This document shows positions 1-6,951 of a stretch of 64,000 nt of DNA, piece after piece. This stretch comes from Pseudomonas sp. B21-040 (GTDB taxonomy: Bacteria; Pseudomonadota; Gammaproteobacteria; Pseudomonadales; Pseudomonadaceae). The stretch spans positions 2,163,501-2,227,500 of the forward strand of contig NZ_CP087176.1 of NCBI RefSeq assembly GCF_024748695.1, written 5' to 3'. Numbering within the stretch: position 1 is the first letter of the stretch; the number at the start of each line of letters is the position of its first letter. A model generated the notes under the pieces. That model did no database searches. It saw nothing but the letters and a program-made list of their open reading frames with translations, and had not been told where the DNA came from. Position numbers and translations under genes: made by a program.

Positions 1-1
1 C

Positions 2-1077
2 ACCGCACAGATACGCCTGTCTCGTGATGGTGCGCAAGTTTACCAAGAGAGCCAGACCTTCGCTCGAAAAGAGGCCGCGAAGGCCTGGGTTCGTAATCGC
101 GAGGCCGAGTTGGATCAGCCAGGCGCCATCGAGCGAGCAAACCGCACGGGCGCGACGGTCAAGGAAATGATCGAGCGCTACTTGGCCGAAATGAAGAAAG
201 TTCGACCTCTGGGCAAAACCAAGCTCGCCACGCTCAATGCCATCGGCGAGTCATATTTCGGCGAGCTGAATGACAAAGACATCAACAGCCAGAAGTTGGT
301 GGAGTATGCGCTGTGGCGTATGGGGAAAGAGGGCGGAGACGTCAAACCCCAGACCGTCGGTAACGATCTCTCCCATCTGGGTGCAGTGCTTTCAGTGGCT
401 CGCCCAGCGTGGGCTATGAGGTTGACCCGCAGGCGATGGGTGATGCCCGAAAGGTATTGAAAAAATTGGGCTACAACATGCGCAGCCGCGAGCGCGACCG
501 CCGTCCTACGCTGGATGAACTTGGTCGACTGCTGACGTATTTTCAAGGCATCCAAGCCCGCCGTCCGACGGCTATTAACATGCTTAAAGTAGCTGGGTTC
601 GCGCTGTTCTCAACACGCCGGCAAGAGGAAATCACTCGGATTAAGTGGGCCGATCTGGATGAGGTTGGCCATCGTGTACTGGTTCGCGACATGAAGAACC
701 CTGGTCAGAAGATCGGCAATGACGTCTGGTGCCATTTACCACCAGAAGCCTGGGCCATTCTTCAATCCATGCCCAAAGAGCGGCCCGAGATCTTTCCATA
801 CAATGCAGAGTCAGTGTCCATGTCCTGGGCAAGAGCTTGCCAGTTTCTCGAAATAGTAGACCTGCACTTTCATGACCTGCGGCACGAAGGAGTCAGTCGG
901 CTGTTTGAAATGGACTGGGACATTCCCCGAGTGGCGAGTGTTTCGGGGCATCGAGACTGGAACTCAATGCGCCGCTACACGCATTTACGTGGCCGAGGTG
1001 ATGCCTATGTTAAGTGGGCGTGGAAGGAAAAAATCTTGCAGGCGCCGGTGACACTCGGCGCCCGACTGTTCAAATAA
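2..1077 (+). pseudogene. int: Phage tyrosine integrase, 5'-truncated by window edge, frameshifted
   Basis: Site-specific tyrosine recombinase expected to integrate and excise the prophage. The reading frame is already open at base 2, so the start lies outside the window. The N-terminal part runs in one frame to about base 405 and continues in another frame to 1077; restoring one G in the GGG run near 405-411 would join them as ARPAWGYEVDP. The catalytic half keeps every family signature: Arg in STRRQEEI (about 608-630), HDLR (871-882), GHRDW (about 946-960) and the nucleophile Tyr at 976-978 in RRYTH. The neighbouring gene is convergent and overlaps by 8 bases. Because the lesion is a homopolymer length change it could be a sequencing error; if real, the prophage would be trapped unless integrase is supplied in trans. 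Confidence 0.85.
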
Positions 1078-1354
1078 TTCTGCTATTGCGCAGTGCGCTG
1101 TTTAACTGGTTGCTCTCTTTGATCGCAGCAGCGCGCTGCACATCCAGATAGTCGGCAAGGTCGGTAATGTGGACGCCTTTGGCGCTCTTCTGGCTCGCTT
1201 CCATTCGTGTGATCGGAATTCTTATTTGTCCTGCCATCACCTTGCGCTGGAACATGTCAGTGGTGAGGTGGGTGAAGTAGTCCTTGCAGACGCGGTCGAG
1301 GGGAATGACGACTTGGCCATTGTATTGAGCCATGAGGACGAACAGAGTTTTCAT
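1070..1354 (-). CDS. PrtN-family (pyocin activator-like) regulator
   Basis: A 94-residue protein whose sequence (MKTLFVLMAQYNGQVVIPL at the start, then KDYF, MAGQI, RMEASQKS and HITDLADYLD) matches the small PrtN family, named after the P. aeruginosa activator of pyocin genes. It is the last gene of the leftward early operon and converges on the integrase, overlapping its end. Its role here is probably transcription control in the lysogenic/lytic programme; the family is known, but the target in this prophage is not visible. No PrtN-type binding box was identified. Confidence 0.8.
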   Translation of the reverse strand: MKTLFVLMAQYNGQVVIPLDRVCKDYFTHLTTDMFQRKVMAGQIRIPITRMEASQKSAKGVHITDLADYLDVQRAAAIKESNQLNSALRNSRII

Positions 1355-1383
1355 TGCGTTGTTCCTTCAACTGAGTTGAGCCG

Positions 1384-4116
1384 TTACGCCTTCTGGAACA
1401 CCCAGCAGCGCACAGTGGTTGGTTTCTTGGCCATCGAGTTGTTCGACGCTTGGGACGCGCGGACAATGCTGTAAATGGCTTTATTGATGTCCAGTAACTT
1501 GTGGCTACGGCTATCGACAAGCAACGCCCGCAGCGTCTTTAGGTCAGCCAAGTTCTGTCGATGCTCACCGGCTTTTTCGGCAAACTCGTTGAGGTTGATG
1601 GCGATGAGTTTCGAATCGGTGCTGTGATTGACCTGCGGGCCTTCTCCCAGGCTTTCGAGGTATTCATAGACCTCCCAGAATTCCGCCACCAGCGGATGGT
1701 CAGCGCTGATCGCAGATTGTCGCTCCAACGCCATGGCGGTGAGTTGCCGGTAAGTTGTGACCACCTGGTTCTCATCCAGCGGACAAATCAGACGCAGGCA
1801 ATCAACCAGGGCCATCATCTGGCTGTGGTTCTTGATAATCCGCTCCACGCGGATTTCCTTGATCTGTCGCAGTCGCCCCTCGTGCACGAGCACACGCTCG
1901 GCGAATTTCGACAAGACCTGCGGTTCAGCACGCACCGCCAGCACCAGAAAGTGGCTGAGCTGTTCAACCGGAATTACGTTGAGATTGTCGGCGGCTGCGC
2001 GGCTCTCAGTGGTAACTTCAGGCCGCGCAAAGTGCGATTTTATAATCCGGGTAAGGATGGCTTCAGACGCGCTGACATCGGCGTTCTGGCTGATGGCGAT
2101 AGCGCCACGGAACGGCGGTTCATACGTCTCATTGCCGCTGGTCTTCATGCCCTTGGTGCCGAGCGTGCCGCCGCCGAAGAAGTCTTTCAGCTCATCCCAG
2201 TCGAAGCTTTTTGCATGGGCTTTGTCTGGCTCATTGCGGTCACCCTCGATCAGCACCACCGGCATGTTCGACACCTGGCCCATGGCGCGCTGGCGGCCGG
2301 CGCGAGTTGATTTCGAAGGATCAAATCCTTCGTGTTCGCGGCCCAGCAATTTCCATAGAAAGGTCAGCAGGGTGGTTTTGCCGGCACCGGCTTCGCCCGT
2401 GACTTCGAGGAACGGAAAGGATTTGTACTTGGCCCGAATCTGTTCGGCGAACAGCGAACCGAACCAGAACGCCAGGGCGACGATTCCCTTGGCGCCGAAA
2501 CACAACCACAGCATCGGCAGCCAGTCAGTCCGGTACTGCTTGTGATCCCGCTGAATATGCATCTTGATCGACTTCTGCAGCGTCTTCAGCCGCAGTTTCC
2601 CAAACTCGAAAAAGTCCTCCTTGTTCACCTCACACACCAGCCCATTACGCATGGCCACATCACCAAACACGTAAGCGCCGTATTCCTTGCTGTAGCCCAC
2701 GTAATCAATCGTCTCGACGGTTTTCAATCCGTAGAGCTGGTCTTTGAGGATCTTGTCCAGCTGTTTGCCGCTGCCGGTGAACACTGCACCAGCGGCCATG
2801 CTCAGCAGACGCCTCTTAAATTCGCTGGCCGCCGCAACCTGACCACCGGTGAAGGTGTTTTTGACGCTGCCGCCGTCATGAGGGAAATCGATACGGTAGT
2901 AGTACCAGGACTCATCGGTGACGTCGTTGCGCTGGAAGTACAAAGCTTGCGGGTAGCAATTCGCGATCTCCACCACGCCGCCACACTGGCGCAACGCTTT
3001 GGCCCGGCGCTGCTTGTCGCTGAGCTGCAGGTCTTCATGGCGCTCGGATGTGTCCAGCGCCTGCATGGCCTTGTTGAATTTATCCAGGTCCATCTTGAAC
3101 CAGTACAAGCGGCTCTCGTACCCGAAGTGAAACTCATGGCTTTCACGCCATTCGTACATCAGCACGCCTTTCTCGGCGGCGCTTTCGGCAATCAGTAGTG
3201 CACCGTAGTGGCGGGCGGTCCTCAGGTCTTGTTGAACTTGCTCGGCGCGTTGCTCGATGTCCTCGATGAATTGCCAACGCTGGTGCAGGTCGTTCCAATC
3301 GGCCTTGCGGTTGTCGGGTTGCGGGATCTGCGCCGCGTCGCAGGCATAGCCTAAGGCGCGCGCGTCGCGGACCCAGCGTTTGGTGTAGCGATGTGCACCG
3401 GGTTCGTTGTCCAGCGCCCAAACCAGTTTGGGCAGCTTGCCACCGCGCTGGCGAGAGAGCTCTTTGAGCGATGTTTCCGGGAACGCGTTGGAGGACATGG
3501 CCGACACCGCGGCGATGCCGTGATGGGCCAGGGCAATCGCATCAAAGATGCCTTCGACAATCCACAGCTCTTTGACCTCCAGCAACTCAACGCAGGGTGG
3601 GCACCACCAGGTGCCTCGGTAACTCTCCCCGGGCTGAAAACGGGCTTTCATCTTGCCGAAGCGATGCGGTCGATCGATCAGCCGCTCCCAGTAACCGCCT
3701 TGATCAAGCGCAAAACGTACCGTCGCGCTGCCGGCGTTCAACTCGCCCGAGAAGTACGTCTCCTGGGTGAACCAGCCTTGAATCAGCTCAAAGCGAAAGC
3801 CCCGGGCAAACTCCAGATAGGCGCGGGCGGTCGCGGTGGGGAACTGATCGGAGGAGGGCGCACGCTTGCTCCAGTCGTCGAACAGGTCCTCATAGATCTC
3901 CTTCAGGTGCCAACGCTGCCCACACTTACTCTCGCGGCCACAGATGATCAGCCAAGGGTTGGAAGCGCGGGTGTAGAGTTCTTTTTTCCCGCATGCGGGG
4001 CATCGGCCACCGCGCAGGTAGTCGGTGCTGAGGCGTTTTTTCAGGCCGTAGTCGTTGGCAAGGCGCTGCAATACTTCCGCGCGAAGCGTGTGTGATAACT
4101 CCTTCACGATCAGCAC
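1384..4116 (-). CDS. Phage DNA primase-helicase (zinc ribbon, Toprim, P-loop)
   Basis: A 910-residue replication protein of prophages, filling the place of P2 gene A. An N-terminal zinc ribbon (CPAC near residue 40, then CGRESKCG near 58-65) is followed by a Toprim-type catalytic region (LWIVEGIFDAIALAHHG near 185, then WALDNEPG and KADWNDLHQ). A long middle region leads to a P-loop ATPase with GEAGAGKTTLL around residue 578 and VVLIEGD as probable Walker B. The order primase then helicase suggests priming and unwinding in one polypeptide. The start is GTG, overlapping the end of the preceding gene by a few bases, which implies translational coupling within the early operon. The family is clear; the biochemical split between domains is inferred. 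Confidence 0.88.
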   Translation of the reverse strand: MLIVKELSHTLRAEVLQRLANDYGLKKRLSTDYLRGGRCPACGKKELYTRASNPWLIICGRESKCGQRWHLKEIYEDLFDDWSKRAPSSDQFPTATARAYLEFARGFRFELIQGWFTQETYFSGELNAGSATVRFALDQGGYWERLIDRPHRFGKMKARFQPGESYRGTWWCPPCVELLEVKELWIVEGIFDAIALAHHGIAAVSAMSSNAFPETSLKELSRQRGGKLPKLVWALDNEPGAHRYTKRWVRDARALGYACDAAQIPQPDNRKADWNDLHQRWQFIEDIEQRAEQVQQDLRTARHYGALLIAESAAEKGVLMYEWRESHEFHFGYESRLYWFKMDLDKFNKAMQALDTSERHEDLQLSDKQRRAKALRQCGGVVEIANCYPQALYFQRNDVTDESWYYYRIDFPHDGGSVKNTFTGGQVAAASEFKRRLLSMAAGAVFTGSGKQLDKILKDQLYGLKTVETIDYVGYSKEYGAYVFGDVAMRNGLVCEVNKEDFFEFGKLRLKTLQKSIKMHIQRDHKQYRTDWLPMLWLCFGAKGIVALAFWFGSLFAEQIRAKYKSFPFLEVTGEAGAGKTTLLTFLWKLLGREHEGFDPSKSTRAGRQRAMGQVSNMPVVLIEGDRNEPDKAHAKSFDWDELKDFFGGGTLGTKGMKTSGNETYEPPFRGAIAISQNADVSASEAILTRIIKSHFARPEVTTESRAAADNLNVIPVEQLSHFLVLAVRAEPQVLSKFAERVLVHEGRLRQIKEIRVERIIKNHSQMMALVDCLRLICPLDENQVVTTYRQLTAMALERQSAISADHPLVAEFWEVYEYLESLGEGPQVNHSTDSKLIAINLNEFAEKAGEHRQNLADLKTLRALLVDSRSHKLLDINKAIYSIVRASQASNNSMAKKPTTVRCWVFQKA

Positions 4117-4343
4117 CTTCGGCCGAGGCTGAACGAGAGCGCGCCGATCAATCGCTTCTGCGCCGCCATCTTTGGGAAGGTCGCGATCAGTGCGTCATGC
4201 CGTAAATGTTCGGGCACCGCAATGAAGCGCTCTTCATACCAGTGCGCGTTGAACTGGTTGGCATAATCCGCACGCAGCGTCTCAAGCAACATTCCCGCTT
4301 GTTCACGGGGCAGGGTGGTGAAGATATTCACGTCGTTTTCCAT
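4110..4343 (-). CDS. Small hypothetical phage protein
   Basis: A 77-residue protein beginning MENDVNIFTTLPREQAG. The start at 4343 is preferred over the longer open frame because GAGG lies 6 bases upstream of this ATG. The protein is mixed helical, with no signal peptide or membrane segment, and ends in the basic stretch SLGRRC. It overlaps the GTG of the primase-helicase gene and is therefore likely co-translated with it. I do not recognise the family; it occupies the small-ORF zone that P2-like phages carry before the replication gene. Confidence 0.65.
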   Translation of the reverse strand: MENDVNIFTTLPREQAGMLLETLRADYANQFNAHWYEERFIAVPEHLRHDALIATFPKMAAQKRLIGALSFSLGRRC

Positions 4344-4430
4344 GCTAGCCTCAAATTTTTGGCGCACCTCACCCAAACCCATTGCGGCATAGGTGTGAGG
4401 CTTGTTGAGCTGGGGGTTACACGGTGTTTA

Positions 4431-4646
4431 TCAGGCTGCGGCCTGAATCTCACTCCACGCCAAGTGCACCAGCTTTGTTGCGGTGCTGGTGGGCACTTCA
4501 AGGGCCACGATCAGATGGCGAACGCAGCTTTCAAAGAGCTGATCGGAGTCAGACAGGTATTGCGCCTGGTGGCGCAGCAGATACGCACGAGCGGCTTCCT
4601 GCATGCTGGTGCGGTAATCCTGAAAAGAATCTTGCGTGAGGGTCAT
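4431..4646 (-). CDS. Small hypothetical phage protein
   Basis: A 71-residue predicted helical protein (MTLTQDSFQDYRTS..., ending WSEIQAAA). Its ATG overlaps the stop of the upstream ogr-like gene by four bases (ATGA), the usual sign of a coupled operon gene. No conserved catalytic motif, metal ligand pair or membrane segment is visible. Function unknown; an early-operon accessory role is all the context supports. Confidence 0.62.
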   Translation of the reverse strand: MTLTQDSFQDYRTSMQEAARAYLLRHQAQYLSDSDQLFESCVRHLIVALEVPTSTATKLVHLAWSEIQAAA

Positions 4647-4933
4647 GGTGCGGTCTCCGATCCTTGGTTTGGCAGCAATTCCAGCTGATCGCTGGCGTGT
4701 TTCATGGCTTCGCGACGCAACGCCGTGTCAGCCAGTGGGAGCTTGACGGTAGGGTTGGCCATACCGCTTGGGCTCATCTCATGAGTCATCTCGAATTCAG
4801 CGCGTACCGACCAGCCGCAGGCTTCATTGGTGCATTGCAGATAAGCGACGCGTAAAAATATATGGGTCCCTTCGCTGGTGCGTATCCGCATTCGGGAGAG
4901 GCAATGAGGGCAAACCAGTTTGTAAGTGCTCAC
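4643..4933 (-). CDS. ogr: Ogr/Delta-type zinc-finger activator of late genes
   Basis: A 96-residue protein with the P2 Ogr/P4 Delta signature: CPHC near residue 9, the basic segment SRMRIRTSEG, then CTNEACGW as the second zinc ligand pair and an aromatic acidic stretch (VRAEFEMTHEMSP). In P2 these proteins bind dyads about 55 bases upstream of late promoters and recruit RNA polymerase through its alpha subunit. Unlike P2, where ogr follows gene D, this copy lies in the early operon next to the Cro-like gene. Candidate target dyads are present upstream of FI (21691-21709) and between O and P (33544-33562). Confidence 0.9.
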   Translation of the reverse strand: MSTYKLVCPHCLSRMRIRTSEGTHIFLRVAYLQCTNEACGWSVRAEFEMTHEMSPSGMANPTVKLPLADTALRREAMKHASDQLELLPNQGSETAP

Positions 4934-4982
4934 TTAATGCATCCTTGCGCTGTTCTGGAAACGTAGTAGAGCCTGTGCCTCA

Positions 4983-5189
4983 TTAATCGATAGTGCCTTC
5001 CTTGATGCCCAGCAATACGGCGGCTCGATGTGCCTGCCCGCGGCGCCCTTTTTTCCGTCCATTCAACAAGTCGCTGACCAAGTTGCTGTTTAGCGCATGC
5101 TGACGAGAGAACTCAGCGAGGCTAATCCCTTTTCGATCAAGTGCTGCTCGGGCTTGCTCGGTAGTGAGAGGGGCGGGCATAGTGTCCAT
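4983..5189 (-). CDS. Cro-like HTH protein (BcepMu gp16-like)
   Basis: A 68-residue DNA-binding protein. RKGISLAEFSRQHALNSN followed by LVSDLLNGRKKGRRGQAHRA forms a helix-turn-helix with a basic tail, as in the BcepMu gp16-like phage family. It is the first gene of the leftward early operon and is divergent from the XRE repressor, the classical Cro/Cox position, so a role in turning off the repressor promoter is inferred. The start could be ATG 5189 or ATG 5180; neither has a strong ribosome binding site. Confidence 0.75.
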   Translation of the reverse strand: MDTMPAPLTTEQARAALDRKGISLAEFSRQHALNSNLVSDLLNGRKKGRRGQAHRAAVLLGIKEGTID

Positions 5190-5228
5190 TCGTGGGCATC
5201 CGGGTTGAATTTTTCGCCATTATGCCCA
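5174..5228. promoter_or_regulatory. Candidate immunity operator half-sites between Cro-like gene and repressor
   Basis: Three copies of a YGGGCAT half-site lie in the divergent control region: CGGGCAT at 5174-5180, TGGGCAT at 5193-5199 and the inverted ATGCCCA at 5222-5228. The first two start 19 bases apart and the last two form an inverted pair. This spacing and position fit repressor/Cro operators, but no binding data can be inferred from sequence alone. Confidence 0.4.
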
Positions 5229-5256
5229 AACATTTTGGCCTGTAAAGGGTGAAAGC

Positions 5257-5631
5257 TTGAATAGTTGTGCATCTAAAGAACACCTGGACGTTGCCGTAGG
5301 TGAGCGCCTGCGTGAAGAAAGGACGCGACTGGGGCTTAATCAAGAAGCCTTTGCGCAACTGGGAGGCATCACCCGCAATACCCAGGGCAGTTACGAAAAA
5401 GGCGAGCGAAACGCTGATTCTGTCTACCTCTCTGCCGTAGCCGCAGCCGGTGTCGACGTGCTGTACGTCTTGACGGGCGGGCGTTTGCTACGCGCTGTTG
5501 AAGGACTGGACGAGGCCGAAGAGCGGCTAATCCAGCAGTTCAGAACGCTGTCTGATTATGACCAAAAAGCTGTGCATCGCATCGTCGGCGCTATGTCCGA
5601 AGTCACCAGTCTTTCAAACGCCAAGAAATAA
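5257..5631 (+). CDS. XRE-family phage repressor (C-like)
   Basis: A 124-residue protein with an N-terminal helix-turn-helix (RLREERTRLGLNQEAFAQLG, then TRNTQGSYEKGERNADSVYL) and a short C-terminal segment (VLYVLTGG, DYDQKAVHRIVGAM) instead of a LexA-like peptidase domain, as in P2 C rather than lambda CI. No autocleavage site is visible, so SOS induction would need an antirepressor. Translation probably starts at TTG 5257, which has AAGGGTGA at good spacing; upstream ATGs are out of frame or blocked by stops. It is divergent from the early operon. Confidence 0.85.
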   Translation: MNSCASKEHLDVAVGERLREERTRLGLNQEAFAQLGGITRNTQGSYEKGERNADSVYLSAVAAAGVDVLYVLTGGRLLRAVEGLDEAEERLIQQFRTLSDYDQKAVHRIVGAMSEVTSLSNAKK

Positions 5632-5730
5632 CTCGTCGATATTTAAAACATTCGTTACGACGGATTTCATTTTGATTTTTCACACTCCTAAGTAACGTTG
5701 CGCCTGCAATCACTTAACGGAGTAGTGTGC

Positions 5731-5895
5731 ATGTTGGATCAGGATGAAAAAGAGAACATTCGCAGAGATAACACCACTAGCGAAAATTCTGAGCTAACAC
5801 AAGATGAGTGGAAACTTCTTACATGGTACAGAGAAGTGCCTGAGGCGGATCAGGGCTATATCCTGCATATCGCGCAGACGCTGGCGGCACTCTGA
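5731..5895 (+). CDS. Small acidic hypothetical protein
   Basis: A 54-residue acidic protein (MLDQDEKENIRRDNTTSEN at the start, then WKLLTWYREVPEADQGYIL). ATG 5731 is chosen because GGAG lies 8 bases upstream; a longer frame with a TTG start lacks such a site. It lies 100 bases after the repressor and is followed by a strong terminator, so it may be the distal gene of the repressor transcript. The C-terminal part loosely resembles the helical tail that follows phage repressor HTH domains, but no function is assigned. Confidence 0.55.
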   Translation: MLDQDEKENIRRDNTTSENSELTQDEWKLLTWYREVPEADQGYILHIAQTLAAL

Positions 5896-5958
5896 CCGGT
5901 GTAGAACGATAACAAAGCCAGTTAACTAGTTTTTGACTGCACCCAGTACTCTTCAAAG

Positions 5959-5983
5959 AACCCGGCTATCCACCGGGTTTTTT
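5959..5983 (+). terminator. Rho-independent terminator after repressor unit
   Basis: AACCCGG and CCGGGTT pair around a 7-base loop and are followed directly by a T run. It ends the rightward repressor transcription unit. Confidence 0.85.
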
Positions 5984-6002
5984 ATGCGCGACTCATTTAA
6001 TA

Positions 6003-6296
6003 CTATTTGGCGACTTTCATGCCCGCCCTCACAGGCCGAGGCGTAACGGCTTTTACCACATCATCAATCACGGCCTTTCCCATCGCCGTCAAATAATGCG
6101 CGGCCCAAGCAAAGCGGTCGGTTTCTCTGTCATAAGCCGCGTCTTTTGTAAGCGCTTTGGCCAGGAACAGTAGGTCGGAAGCCATGGCCAAGGCAGCGTC
6201 GACAGGAACGCCCGCGCTGACGTGGAACAGTGCGTTGTCTTCGCAATAAATGCAGGGGGTGAAGCCGATGGTTTTAGCTGCTGATGACTCGGTCAT
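6003..6296 (-). CDS. DUF3077-family protein
   Basis: A 97-residue protein of a family common in Pseudomonas accessory regions (TIGFTPCIYCEDNALFHV, then DAALAMASDLLFLAKAL and AHYLTAMGKAVIDDVV). The predicted fold is helical and no enzymatic motif is visible. Its ATG overlaps the stop of a 35-codon leader ORF (ATGA) and GGAGGTGA precedes it inside that ORF, so expression should be coupled to leader translation. The leader ribosome binding site is itself buried in an RNA stem (6409-6494). Function unknown; the arrangement recalls icd/ant-type phage immunity operons. Confidence 0.72.
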   Translation of the reverse strand: MTESSAAKTIGFTPCIYCEDNALFHVSAGVPVDAALAMASDLLFLAKALTKDAAYDRETDRFAWAAHYLTAMGKAVIDDVVKAVTPRPVRAGMKVAK

Positions 6297-6400
6297 TTGT
6301 CACCTCCATTGATGAAGCAAGGGAGGTTGAGCGAGAGGGTATAACGCAAGTTGACGGGGTGAGAGGAAAGGCTGAGTGTGTACGGATTTACTGTGTGCAT
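6293..6400 (-). CDS. 35-residue leader peptide coupled to DUF3077 gene
   Basis: A short ORF starting ATG 6400 (MHTVNPYTLSLSS...) with AAGGAG at 6409-6414, 8 bases upstream. It ends with TGA overlapping the ATG of the DUF3077 gene. Its composition is unremarkable and it is probably a regulatory leader rather than a functional protein. Its ribosome binding site forms one arm of a perfect 9-base-pair stem, so translation should depend on opening that structure. Confidence 0.5.
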   Translation of the reverse strand: MHTVNPYTLSLSSHPVNLRYTLSLNLPCFINGGDK

Positions 6401-6408
6401 TTGTCTAA

Positions 6409-6494
6409 CTCCTTGACGTGAGGAGCTGCCACTTTTCGTTACCAAGCGAATGGGTGGCAGCTGCGCGCAGGTTGGTAAACCGGGAGTCAAGGAG
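6409..6494 (-). ncRNA. C4-like structured leader RNA that buries a ribosome binding site
   Basis: On the minus-strand transcript, 6486-6494 (CTCCTTGAC) pairs perfectly with 6409-6417 (GTCAAGGAG), which contains the AAGGAG of the leader ORF. Inside, 6454-6462 and 6424-6432 form a second perfect 9-base-pair stem (AGCTGCCAC/GTGGCAGCT) with a further short stem in its loop, and GGTT/AACC near 6472-6482 can make a third arm. This branched fold with a sequestered start site resembles the C4/icd arrangement of P1-like phages. The pairing is seen in the sequence; the homology to C4 is inferred. Confidence 0.55.
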
Positions 6495-6951
6495 ACCGGC
6501 ACGCCCGAAGGCGTCCCACGCACAGCCGCCATAACATAACCACAGGCTTGAAAAAGCCATGAGCTATGAAGGGGCGCTGTTGCGCAACTCGTCGGGTTAC
6601 CAAGCCCGATCGCTGAATAGCAGCGACGTCTGGAGAATATCCGCCGAAAGAAAGGCCAGCAAGGCGGTGGCTTGCTGAAAAGCACAGTAACGCGCTTCCT
6701 TACGCAACTTTCGGATTTTGCCTACAACTTCGACATGAAGCCACCCAAGATTCTGAAAAGAATGTTGGCCGGAGTGGAAAAGTGAGCTTAGGGGAGTCGG
6801 CTGGACGGACCCTATGATTGGAACAAAAATAACCCGTCCACCCATTGCTCCGCGCTAAGAAAGCATCGGCCCAAGCCACACACACACATGACCCTGTCAC
6901 CACTTGGCTTGGAGGATATAACGTCACCCAGGCCAATAATCGTACCCTCAC
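6495..6951 (-). other. Non-coding leader region upstream of DUF3077 unit
   Basis: About 450 bases between the beta-helix gene and the structured leader. Overlapping minus-strand frames are open but composition-poor. One contains AAVRGTPSGVPVS, a peptide pattern seen in Ash/Icd-type phage leader frames, so the stretch may be a long regulatory leader. No promoter could be assigned with confidence. Confidence 0.3.

Noticed and set aside
1561..2310. Long plus-strand frames opposite the primase-helicase
   Set aside because: They mirror a well-supported minus-strand gene with clear motifs; composition is that of antisense reading.
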